Positions 1-5,486 of a DNA stretch of 8,432 nt are shown here, in pieces. The notes below the pieces were generated by a model. It saw nothing but the letters and a program-made list of their open reading frames with translations, was not told where the DNA came from and did no database searches. The position numbers and the translations under genes are program-made. The first letter of the stretch is position 1. Every line of letters begins with the position of its first letter. This DNA is from Streptosporangiaceae bacterium (GTDB lineage Bacteria; Actinomycetota; Actinomycetes; Streptosporangiales; Streptosporangiaceae): assembly GCA_030039095.1 (NCBI GenBank), contig JASHQP010000255.1, forward strand, positions 1 through 8,432, written 5' to 3'.

Positions 1-1424
1 TCGAGGGCGGCGGCGGCGTTCTCCTCGCGGATGGTCACCGTCGACCCGGTGAGCCGGGTCTCGATGATCCGCTTGCCGGTCACGTCCCCGATGTCGAGCT
101 CCCCGGGCTCGCGCCCGGCGTCCCCGCTGCCGACGGCGGCCCGGCCCTCGCCCGCGGCGGCGAGCGGCCGGGCGGGCTCGTAGTAGACCTCCCGGGCCGG
201 CACCGACACGAGCTCGCGCTCCGGATACCGCAGCGCGGTGAGCTTGCCGCCGAAGACGCACCCCGTGTCCAGGCAGATCGTCCCGTTCACCCACGTGGTC
301 TCCGGCACCGGCGTGTGCCCGTAGACCACCATCGCCCGCCCGCGGTAGTCCTGCGCCCACGGGTAGCGCACGGGAAGCCCGTATGAGTCGGTCTCCCCGG
401 TGGTGTCGCCGTACAGGGCGAACGCGCGGACCGCCGCCGAAGCCCGGCGGTGCATGGCTGCCGGCAGCCCGGCGTGCGCGACCACCAGCTTCCCGTCATC
501 GAACACCAGGTGGCTGAGCAGCCGGTCGGCGAACGACGCAACCTGCTCGCTGAACCCTGGCGGCTCGGCGGCGAGCTGCGCGAGGCTCTGGGCCAGGCCG
601 TGACCGACGTTCACGTTGCGCCCGCGGAGCGCCTTGACGAGCTTGGCCTCGTGATTGCCGGCCACCGAGACGCCGGACCCCTCCGCGGTCATGCCCATCA
701 CCAGCCGCAGCACGGCGGGCGTGGCAGGCCCGCGGTCGACGAGGTCGCCGACGAAGACCGCGGTCCTGCCCTCGGGGTGGCGCGCGGAGGCGCCGCCGGA
801 GTCGACGGCGTAGCCGAGCTTGCCGAGCAACTCGGCGAGCTCGGCGTAGCAGCCGTGGACGTCCCCGATGATGTCGAAGGGGCCGTGATCGTCCCTCCGG
901 TCGTTCCACAGCGGTCGCCGCTCGATCGTCGCGGCGTCCACCTCCGCCTCGCTGCGCAGCACGAACACCCGGTGGAACCCTTCCCGGCGCAGGCCGCCCA
1001 GCCCCCGGCGCAGCTGGGTGTGCTGCTGGCGCAGCACGTGCCGGCCGAAAGCGCGGTCGGACCGGGCAGCGTTGCGCGCCGCGCAGGCCGCCTCGGAGAG
1101 GTCGAGGACGATCGCCACCGCCAGCACGTGATGCTGCCTGGCCAGCTCGATCAGCGACCTGCGCGCGGCCGGCTGCACGCTGGTCGCGTCGATCACCGTC
1201 AGCCGCCCGGCCGCCAGCCTTCTGCCCGCGATGTAGTTCAGCACGTCGAACGCGTCGGCGGTGGCGGTCTGGTCGTTCGGGTCGTCCGCGACCAGGCCGC
1301 GGCAGAAGTCGGACGAGATGACCTCGGTGGGGAGGAAGTGCCGGGCGGCGAACGTCGACTTCCCGGATCCGGACACGCCCACGAGGGCCACCAGCGAGAG
1401 GTCGGGGAGCTCGAGGACTGTCAT
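1..1424 (-). CDS. pnkp: Polynucleotide kinase-phosphatase-ligase Pnkp, partial (C-terminal ligase cut by window edge)
   Basis: RNA end-healing and sealing enzyme of the bacterial Hen1-Pnkp repair system; 474 residues are visible. The kinase domain (about 1-170) phosphorylates 5'-OH RNA ends. It has a P-loop, GVSGSGKS at 16-23, the general-base motif SSDFCR (Asp39, Arg42), and the lid arginines in RNAARSDR (Arg117, Arg121). The metallophosphoesterase domain (about 180-420) removes 2',3'-cyclic or 3' phosphates. Its motifs are GDVHG 187-191, GDLVDRG 226-232, GNHE 256-259, VAHAGL 315-320 and YGHTP 368-372. Spacing matches the Clostridium thermocellum enzyme (about 870 aa), shifted by one residue for the kinase and first phosphatase motifs. 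From about residue 440 the protein enters the start of the ligase module; the adenylated lysine lies outside the window. The ATG at 1424 overlaps the hen1 stop as ATGA and has no clear Shine-Dalgarno, so translation is probably coupled to hen1. No internal stop or frameshift is seen. Confidence 0.96.
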   Translation of the reverse strand, partial: MTVLELPDLSLVALVGVSGSGKSTFAARHFLPTEVISSDFCRGLVADDPNDQTATADAFDVLNYIAGRRLAAGRLTVIDATSVQPAARRSLIELARQHHVLAVAIVLDLSEAACAARNAARSDRAFGRHVLRQQHTQLRRGLGGLRREGFHRVFVLRSEAEVDAATIERRPLWNDRRDDHGPFDIIGDVHGCYAELAELLGKLGYAVDSGGASARHPEGRTAVFVGDLVDRGPATPAVLRLVMGMTAEGSGVSVAGNHEAKLVKALRGRNVNVGHGLAQSLAQLAAEPPGFSEQVASFADRLLSHLVFDDGKLVVAHAGLPAAMHRRASAAVRAFALYGDTTGETDSYGLPVRYPWAQDYRGRAMVVYGHTPVPETTWVNGTICLDTGCVFGGKLTALRYPERELVSVPAREVYYEPARPLAAAGEGRAAVGSGDAGREPGELDIGDVTGKRIIETRLTGSTVTIREENAAAAL

Positions 1425-2878
1425 CGCCGGAACACCGCCAGCTGGGACGGGCAGCCGAGGTCGCCGCCGCCGGGACCGCTGCCCTGCGGCCCGATGCCCG
1501 AAAGCTCCACCCGGTAGCCGTACCTCGACGCGACCCCCTCCGCCCACGCGCGCAGCTGCGGCCTGGTCCACTCGAACCGGTGATCGCCGTGGCGGAAGCT
1601 GCCGGCCGGCAGCCCCGCGAACAGCGCGTTGTACTCCGCATTGGGGGTGGTGAGGACCACGGTCCCGGGCCGGGCGTGACCGAAGACGACTTTCTCGAAC
1701 GCGACGATCCGTGGCGGGTCGAGGTGCTCGATGACCTCGACGACAGCGGCGGCGTCGAAGTCGCGCAGCCGGCCGTCCCGGTAGGTCAGCGAGCCGTGCA
1801 GCAGCTCCACCCGCTCCCGCTGCCGGGGCGCCATCGAGCTGGTGTGCAGCCGTCGCGCGGCCGCCTCGAGGGCCCGGTGTGAGACGTCGAGGCCAACGAT
1901 CCGCTGCAGACCGGGCTCCTTCACCAGCTCGGCGAGCAGCTTGCCGGAACCGCAGCCGAGGTCGAGCACGCTGCGGGCGCCGCTGGCCGTGATCTCCCCG
2001 AGCACGGCGGCCAGCCGCTGCTCGTGCAGTGTTGGCCTCGGGGGGACGACCCCCCCAGGCCCCCCCGCGGCCCGGCCGCTACGCTCTAGCGCCTCCTCGG
2101 CAGCGCCCTCCTCCTCGTCGCTGCGGTCCGGGTCGGCCGCGTCGTCGGCGAACAGCGCGGCCAGCGCGGCTCTGGTGAGCCGCTGGTCGTGGCGCAGGTA
2201 ACGCCGGGCGATCAGGTCATGCTCGGGGTGCGCCGCGAGCCACTGGCCGCCGCGGCGCAGCAGCTTGCCGACCTCGTCGGCGCCTACCCAGTAATGCTTG
2301 TCGTCGTCGAGCACCGGCAGCAGCACGAACAGGTGCTCGAGCATGCTGCGCAGCCGGATCGTGGCGGCGAGGCGCAGCGCGAGATACCGGCTGGCGCCCC
2401 AGTCGGGGAACTGCGGGTCCAGCGGCAGGCCGCGTGCCTCGACGGTGTAGCCGAGTGGCTCGAACAGCCGGCGGGCCAGATCCTCCCCGCCGCGGCAGGG
2501 CACGACGGGGAGCGAGGCCTCCAGCGGGATCGGCTGGTCCGCCAGTTCCTGGCGTTCCTTGCTGCGGCCGCTCATCGCGGTGCCGAACAGCCGCCCGAGC
2601 GCCACGGACAGAAACGACGACGCGGCATACGGGCGGTCGTTGACGTAGTGGGCCAGCGCGAACCGGGAGGCCGCCGGGTTGTGCCGCCGTGCGACCAGCC
2701 CGACCACGTCGATGTCCACGAGCACCGCGGCCGAGCAGCGCTCGCCGGTTGCCTCCGGGTACACGACGCGGGCGGTGCCAAACCCGAACTCGGTCACGTG
2801 CTGGCGGCCGGGATTCTTGTGCAGCAGGAATCCCAGATCGGTTGCTGGCTGATGGGTGGTCGAAATCGTCAGCAGCAC
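1421..2878 (-). CDS. hen1: 3'-terminal RNA ribose 2'-O-methyltransferase Hen1
   Basis: A 485-residue bacterial Hen1. It methylates the 2'-OH of the 3' end after Pnkp healing and before ligation, so the repaired RNA resists renewed cutting at that site. The N-terminal half (about 1-240, opening MLLTISTTHQPATDLGFLLH) is the bacterial-specific domain that, in studied homologues, binds Pnkp and activates its ligase. An acidic, Gly/Pro-rich linker covers about 240-285. The methyltransferase domain follows. Its SAM-binding motif is VLDLGCGSG at 304-312, and its metal-site residues are Glu381, Glu384 and His385 (EVIEH) and His433 (GDHRFEW). These equal Glu366, Glu369, His370 and His418 of the C. thermocellum protein, a uniform shift of 15, which suggests the extra residues lie before this domain. 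The start is GTG at 2878, chosen because the conserved N-terminus begins there; a weak GGGG tract lies 9 bases upstream. It ends in a 4-base overlap with pnkp and is first in the operon visible here. Confidence 0.96.
   Translation of the reverse strand: MLLTISTTHQPATDLGFLLHKNPGRQHVTEFGFGTARVVYPEATGERCSAAVLVDIDVVGLVARRHNPAASRFALAHYVNDRPYAASSFLSVALGRLFGTAMSGRSKERQELADQPIPLEASLPVVPCRGGEDLARRLFEPLGYTVEARGLPLDPQFPDWGASRYLALRLAATIRLRSMLEHLFVLLPVLDDDKHYWVGADEVGKLLRRGGQWLAAHPEHDLIARRYLRHDQRLTRAALAALFADDAADPDRSDEEEGAAEEALERSGRAAGGPGGVVPPRPTLHEQRLAAVLGEITASGARSVLDLGCGSGKLLAELVKEPGLQRIVGLDVSHRALEAAARRLHTSSMAPRQRERVELLHGSLTYRDGRLRDFDAAAVVEVIEHLDPPRIVAFEKVVFGHARPGTVVLTTPNAEYNALFAGLPAGSFRHGDHRFEWTRPQLRAWAEGVASRYGYRVELSGIGPQGSGPGGGDLGCPSQLAVFRR
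2034..2061. repeat. Perfect-but-one palindrome inside the hen1 linker
   Basis: Arms GGCCTCGGGGGG (2034-2045) and CCCCCCCAGGCC (2050-2061) pair over 12 positions with one C-C mismatch around an ACGA loop. The element lies in frame in hen1, in codons for about residues 273-282 of the Gly/Pro-rich interdomain linker. A second run of seven C follows at 2060-2066. It may be a copy of a dispersed palindromic repeat that a disordered linker can tolerate, or just a homopolymer-rich linker. Only the palindrome itself is seen directly. Confidence 0.6.
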
Positions 2879-3027
2879 GCGGCTTCACCCCGGGTTCACT
2901 TCGCGGCCAGACACCGTGTGAGCAGGACATCACCGAGTGCCGCGCCGGGCAAGGCTAACATCCGGCGCACCGAGTTATCGACGGATTTACCCGGCGGCCG
3001 ACGGCTTTGAACCCGTACGATGCGACA

Positions 3028-3044
3028 GCCGTCATATGGACGGC
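3028..3044. promoter_or_regulatory. Inverted repeat GCCGTC-ATATG-GACGGC, possible operator
   Basis: Perfect 6-base arms with a 5-base AT-rich centre sit 29 bases upstream of the chosen GTG start of the DUF2752 gene and 16 bases upstream of its Shine-Dalgarno. The size and AT-rich centre fit a dimeric repressor site, but an arm of this length can arise by chance in GC-rich DNA. No regulator gene is adjacent. Confidence 0.25.
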
Positions 3045-3059
3045 AGGTAAAAGCAGCAC

Positions 3060-3065
3060 GGGGAG
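3060..3065 (+). promoter_or_regulatory. Ribosome binding site deciding the GTG start of the DUF2752 gene
   Basis: GGGGAG, 7 bases before GTG at 3073. The in-frame alternatives at 3007 (TTG) and 3115 (ATG) have no comparable purine tract at the right distance. Confidence 0.55.
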
Positions 3066-3072
3066 CATCTCG

Positions 3073-3483
3073 GTGATTATCCGCAGGGGATATTCCGTAC
3101 CCGAGAACATCACCATGTTCTATGCGGCTGCGGGCGCGCTGGGATCGGTGTACCCGCTGATCCTGGCGCATACCGGAGGCCATGGCCTGGAGTGCCCGCT
3201 GCGGGCGCTCACGGGCGTGCCCTGCCCGTTCTGCGGTCTCACCACGGCCACGGTTGCCCTCACGCACGGGCACTGGGCGACCGCGGCCGCGACAAGCCCG
3301 CTGGCCTACCTCGTCGCCGCCCTGACCCTGGGCACGGCGCCGATCCTGGTTGCGCGGAACGCCGGAATGGTGTCGCAGCCGCGCGCCTGGTCTCCGGCCG
3401 CCCGCCGGCGGGTGGGCTACGTGGTCGCCGTGGTGGTCGCGATGAGCTGGATATTCCAGCTGCACCGCTACGGCCTCCTGTGA
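3073..3483 (+). CDS. DUF2752 family small membrane protein
   Basis: A 136-residue protein of unknown function. The family signature is present: Cys41, then CPFCGL at 51-56 (CxxCG), followed by a segment like TxxxxALxxGxWxxAxxxxPLAY. A hydrophobic helix covers about 16-33, a second about 76-93, and a third about 113-130 near the C-terminus, so it is predicted to sit in the cytoplasmic membrane. The two cysteines of CxxC could bind metal or act in redox chemistry; no role has been shown as far as I know. I chose GTG at 3073 because GGGGAG at 3060-3065 lies 7 bases upstream. An upstream in-frame TTG at 3007 and a downstream ATG at 3115 (122 aa) are alternatives. The RDD gene follows after 57 bases on the same strand; DUF2752 genes often sit beside TM2 or RDD membrane proteins, so the pair may work together. 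Confidence 0.85.
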   Translation: MIIRRGYSVPENITMFYAAAGALGSVYPLILAHTGGHGLECPLRALTGVPCPFCGLTTATVALTHGHWATAAATSPLAYLVAALTLGTAPILVARNAGMVSQPRAWSPAARRRVGYVVAVVVAMSWIFQLHRYGLL

Positions 3484-3540
3484 TGTCACCGCATTGGTCC
3501 ACGCAGAGACGATGATCTCCGTTACCAGAAAGGCACGTCC

Positions 3541-4212
3541 ATGACTTACGAAAACCCCCCGGGCGGGAACGCCGGACCCTCGGACGGCTGGGGCCAGGCA
3601 CCCGGTGGCTACGGCAGCCCGCCACCCCCATCCGGTGGCTACGGCAGCCCGCCACCGCCCCCGCCCGGTTACGCCCAGCAGCCCGGGGGCTACGGGCAGC
3701 CCGCGAGCGGGTATGGCCAGCCCGCGCCCGGTTACGGGCAGCCCGGCCCCTACGGCCAGCCCGGTGCGTACGGCCAGCCCGCGGGCGGCTACGGCGCGCC
3801 TCAGGGCGGCTACGCGAGCCCGGCGGGGAACTACTCGAACTGGCTGCAGCGGGCCGGCGGTTACCTCGTCGACATCGTCCCCGTCTGGATCCTGATCTTC
3901 ATCGGGGTTGCCGCACACAACGCGGCGATCTATCTCCTCTTCCTGCTCGCCGCGATCGCCTTCACCGCGTACAACCGCTGGTACATGGCAGGGCGAACAG
4001 GCCAGTCCTGGGGTAACCGGGTGCTGAACATGACCCTGATCAGCGAGCAGACCGGCCAGCCGATCGGCCCCGCCAAGGCGTTCCTGCGCGACCTTTGCCA
4101 CATCCTCGACAGCCTCGCCTGCTACATCGGCTGGCTGTTCCCGCTCTGGGACGCCAAGCGGCAGACCTTCGCCGACAAGATCATGCAGACGGTCGTCATC
4201 CCGTCGCGCTGA
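3541..4212 (+). CDS. RDD family membrane protein with Gly/Pro/Tyr/Gln-rich N-terminal tail
   Basis: A 223-residue protein of unknown transport or scaffold role. Residues 1-97 are low complexity, made of repeated GGYGSPPPP and GYGQP units, and are probably disordered on the cytoplasmic side. From about 98 the RDD domain begins. WLQRAGGYLVD (Arg104, Asp111) opens the first helix (about 108-125), and a second helix lies at about 129-145. An amphipathic loop contains YMAGRTGQSWGNR, and the domain closes with the family-typical FPLWDAKRQTFADKI (201-214, with Arg207 and Asp212). The start ATG has AGAAAGG 7 bases upstream. It is probably the second gene of an operon with the DUF2752 gene. Such proline-rich tails are common on actinobacterial RDD, TM2 and DUF4190 proteins and may serve as interaction surfaces; that is inference. 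Confidence 0.9.
   Translation: MTYENPPGGNAGPSDGWGQAPGGYGSPPPPSGGYGSPPPPPPGYAQQPGGYGQPASGYGQPAPGYGQPGPYGQPGAYGQPAGGYGAPQGGYASPAGNYSNWLQRAGGYLVDIVPVWILIFIGVAAHNAAIYLLFLLAAIAFTAYNRWYMAGRTGQSWGNRVLNMTLISEQTGQPIGPAKAFLRDLCHILDSLACYIGWLFPLWDAKRQTFADKIMQTVVIPSR
3602..3656 (+). repeat. Tandem 30-base coding repeat in the RDD protein tail
   Basis: A 25-base stretch beginning CCGGTGGCTACGGCAGCC is identical at 3602-3626 and 3632-3656, a period of 30 bases or ten codons. It encodes GGYGSPPPP twice. The DNA identity, including third codon positions, points to recent duplication or slippage. Looser GYGQP repeats continue to about 3800. Confidence 0.8.
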
Positions 4213-4245
4213 ACACCCGTCGACCGGGCTTCCGCTCTCGGCATG

Positions 4246-4275
4246 GCCCCCGGAGACCTAGCGGTTTCCGGGGGC
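4246..4275. terminator. Bidirectional stem-loop terminator between convergent genes
   Basis: GCCCCCGGA (4246-4254) pairs perfectly with TCCGGGGGC (4267-4275). The pairing continues inward through one G/T position to ACC/GGT, giving a 13-position stem closed by a TAGC tetraloop. It lies between the RDD gene stop (4212) and the end of the leftward serine hydrolase, and it contains the last codons and TAG stop (4258-4260) of the latter. There is no T tract on either side, as is common for strong GC hairpins in Actinobacteria. The position between converging genes supports a terminator or transcript-end stabiliser for both. Confidence 0.7.
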
Positions 4276-5247
4276 GATCGCCGAGACCGCGGCCCTCGCG
4301 GCCGCGTCGACCTGTGCGATCCCGGTGGCTTCGGACGGCTGGTCGTTGGACAGCACCGCGACGAGCAGCTCATGCCCGCCGCTGGAGATCACGCCGATGC
4401 TGTTGATCACCCATGAGGTGGGGCTTCCGTCGGGGAGCCAGCCGTCCTTCACCGCCGGCGTGGTGCCCGGCACCGCTGCGGCGGTGATTCCCCAGTCCTG
4501 GTCCGCCGCCACGTGCCGCATCAGGCCGAGCTCATAGGACCGCGAGCCCGCCGAGAGCGGCGAGCCACTCGAGGCGAGGTCCGTCAGCAGCCGCAGCTGG
4601 TCATCGACCGTGGTGCTGGTCAGGCCCCAGTAGATGCCGTCGCCGGGCGTCGTCTGCCGCAGGCCGAGTTCCTGGTTGGCGACCTTGACGCCCTGGCCCT
4701 GGCCGGCCGCTTCCCAGAGTTCGTTCGCGGCCCCGTCGCTCGAGTCCTCGATCATCTCGGCGGCAAGTGCCTGCTGGTGCGCGCTCAGCGACGCGTTCGA
4801 CCACTGGTGCTGCAGCAGCAGTGACGCCAGGATGTCGACCTTGATGATGCTGGCGGTGTGAAATTCCCGGTCGCCCCCGTAGACGGCAACCGCTCCGGTG
4901 GCCGCGTCGACGACCCCCGCCGCCAAGTGGCCGGCATCGTGCCGCAGCACCGGGGCGAGCGCGGTGGCGAGGCGCGCGTTCTGTCCGGCGGACGAGAACT
5001 TGATGTTCGCGGGCCCGGTCAGCACCACGGGCCGAACTGCGCCGCCTGACGCGGGCCGTATCGCGGCCGCGGCGGGCTTCCTGCGGGCCCGCGGCGCGGG
5101 CGGATGACCATGCACGCCCGATATCGAGAGCACCACGATCCCCACGGCAACGAGCACGAACGCCAGCACGAATGTGTACCGCTCCCACGGCCGCAGCGGG
5201 CCGGCATGCGCCGGAGCCCGCCTCGACTGCTGTCCCCCCGCGGGCAT
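4258..5247 (-). CDS. Membrane-anchored serine hydrolase, beta-lactamase/PBP fold
   Basis: 329 residues. A short basic N-terminus precedes one hydrophobic segment at about 25-44, which fits an uncleaved signal anchor or signal peptide. An Ala/Pro/Arg-rich spacer runs to about 75, then an extracytoplasmic class A beta-lactamase-like domain. The active-site motif is SIIK (Ser133, Lys136). The second motif is SDG at 170-172, where canonical enzymes have SDN. The third is KDG at 267-269, in place of KTG, followed by the family-typical VINSIGVI segment. I see no Glu in a class A omega-loop (ExxLN) context, so antibiotic hydrolysis is unlikely. A peptidoglycan-related or unknown esterase/peptidase role is more plausible. 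The start is ATG 5247 with GAGGGGG (5258 to 5252) upstream. The reading frame stays open far upstream of the start, but that sequence does not look like protein of this family. Its 5' region is highly structured, and its end overlaps the 4246-4275 terminator. Confidence 0.87.
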   Translation of the reverse strand: MPAGGQQSRRAPAHAGPLRPWERYTFVLAFVLVAVGIVVLSISGVHGHPPAPRARRKPAAAAIRPASGGAVRPVVLTGPANIKFSSAGQNARLATALAPVLRHDAGHLAAGVVDAATGAVAVYGGDREFHTASIIKVDILASLLLQHQWSNASLSAHQQALAAEMIEDSSDGAANELWEAAGQGQGVKVANQELGLRQTTPGDGIYWGLTSTTVDDQLRLLTDLASSGSPLSAGSRSYELGLMRHVAADQDWGITAAAVPGTTPAVKDGWLPDGSPTSWVINSIGVISSGGHELLVAVLSNDQPSEATGIAQVDAAARAAVSAIAPGNR

Positions 5248-5263
5248 ACATCCCCCTCGAGCA

Positions 5264-5280
5264 CACCGCCAAAGGCGGTG
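5264..5280 (-). promoter_or_regulatory. Perfect 7-bp hairpin just upstream of the serine hydrolase RBS
   Basis: CACCGCC (5264-5270) and GGCGGTG (5274-5280) pair around a three-base loop. In the leftward transcript the hairpin ends 5 bases before the GAGGGGG ribosome binding site and 16 bases before the ATG. A hairpin at this place can affect ribosome access or protect the 5' end of the mRNA. The base pairing is seen; any regulatory role is inferred. Confidence 0.45.
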
Positions 5281-5281
5281 A

Positions 5282-5322
5282 GCGAACCCCGTGCAGACCG
5301 TCCCCGTGGTCTGCGAACCCCG
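5282..5322. repeat. Direct repeat GCGAACCCCG flanking a 7-bp stem-loop
   Basis: GCGAACCCCG occurs at 5282-5291 and 5313-5322. Overlapping the ends of the two copies, GCAGACC (5293-5299) and GGTCTGC (5308-5314) form a perfect stem with an 8-base loop. A variant of the repeat, GCGGACCCCG, occurs again in the next stem-loop (5346-5355). The regular arrangement suggests a duplicated unit. Confidence 0.5.
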
Positions 5323-5338
5323 GCATATTCGGCCCCCC

Positions 5339-5365
5339 GAGACCTGCGGACCCCGTGCAGGTTTC
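5339..5365. repeat. Stem-loop with 9-position arms
   Basis: GAGACCTGC (5339-5347) and GCAGGTTTC (5357-5365) pair, with one G/T position, around a loop of 9 bases. The loop sequence GGACCCCGT resembles the GTCCCCGT loop of the neighbouring hairpin at 5293-5314, which supports a common origin. Confidence 0.5.
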
Positions 5366-5373
5366 AGGGGGGT

Positions 5374-5430
5374 GCGGGGGGGCGGAGCCCTCCCGCGAAG
5401 GGGGGAATGCGGGGGGCGGAGCCCCCCGCA
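5374..5430. repeat. Two tandem GC hairpins with identical GGA loops, REP-like
   Basis: First hairpin: arms 5374-5383 and 5387-5396, 10 positions with one G/T. Second: TGCGGGGGGC (5408-5417) and GCCCCCCGCA (5421-5430), perfect. Both have a GGA loop on the plus strand (TCC on the minus strand) and the same core GGGGGGC-GGA-GCCC. They start about 35 bases apart. They lie 57 bases or more beyond the MBL stop, so they may terminate that transcript. Near-identical tandem copies also fit a REP-like dispersed repeat. Confidence 0.6.
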
Positions 5431-5486
5431 GGTGAGAATAAATCCCCTCCCAGCGGCGCGTCTTTCGAAAGAAGCTTTCTCAGCCT

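Larger units (their letters stand above)
2879..3072. promoter_or_regulatory. Divergent intergenic region between hen1 and the DUF2752 gene
   Basis: This 194-base spacer must carry promoters for the leftward hen1-pnkp operon and for the rightward membrane-protein pair. It is less GC-rich than its surroundings in places (around 2951-2990 and 3030-3060). For hen1, a TAGCCT hexamer (2957 down to 2952) could serve as a -10, without a convincing -35. For the rightward genes I see no well-spaced -35/-10 pair. A 6-base inverted repeat, GCCGTC / GACGGC at 3028-3033 and 3039-3044 around ATATG, could be an operator. No gene was recognised here. Confidence 0.45.
5248..5486. promoter_or_regulatory. Structured 239-base spacer between the MBL and serine hydrolase genes
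   Basis: Both flanking genes run leftward, so this is the 3' side of the MBL gene and the 5' side of the serine hydrolase gene. It holds five stem-loops (5264-5280, 5293-5314, 5339-5365, 5374-5396, 5408-5430), a 10-base direct repeat GCGAACCCCG at 5282-5291 and 5313-5322, and a palindrome CTTTCGAAAG at 5462-5471 near the MBL stop. The stretch 5431-5480 is less GC-rich than the rest. It probably combines a terminator for the MBL gene, a promoter for the hydrolase, and possibly a dispersed repeat element or structured leader. I could not place a convincing promoter. Confidence 0.55.

Noticed and set aside
1..100. Pnkp as a naturally truncated two-domain protein lacking a ligase
   Set aside because: The frame is open at the window edge and has already entered sequence typical of the start of the ligase module, so the truncation comes from the window.
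450..1517. Long plus-strand open frame (355 codons) opposite pnkp
   Set aside because: Its translation is biased low-complexity Arg/Gly/Ala/Val sequence with no family features. The opposite strand encodes Pnkp with every catalytic motif, so this is a shadow caused by high GC.
3007..3072. TTG start at 3007 for the DUF2752 gene
   Set aside because: There is no Shine-Dalgarno before it, and the added 22 residues are not hydrophobic or family-like. GTG 3073 has GGGGAG at proper spacing.
3602..3800. CRISPR-like or minisatellite array
   Set aside because: The repeats are in frame, have no unique spacers of constant length, and encode a typical low-complexity tail.
2896..4101. Minus-strand open frame (401 codons) across the DUF2752 and RDD genes
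   Set aside because: It is antisense to two recognisable membrane proteins with good ribosome binding sites, and its repeats merely mirror the Gly/Tyr/Pro tail codons.
4258..5247. Annotation as a class A beta-lactamase resistance gene
   Set aside because: The SDN and KTG motifs are altered and no omega-loop Glu is seen, so a resistance role is not supported.
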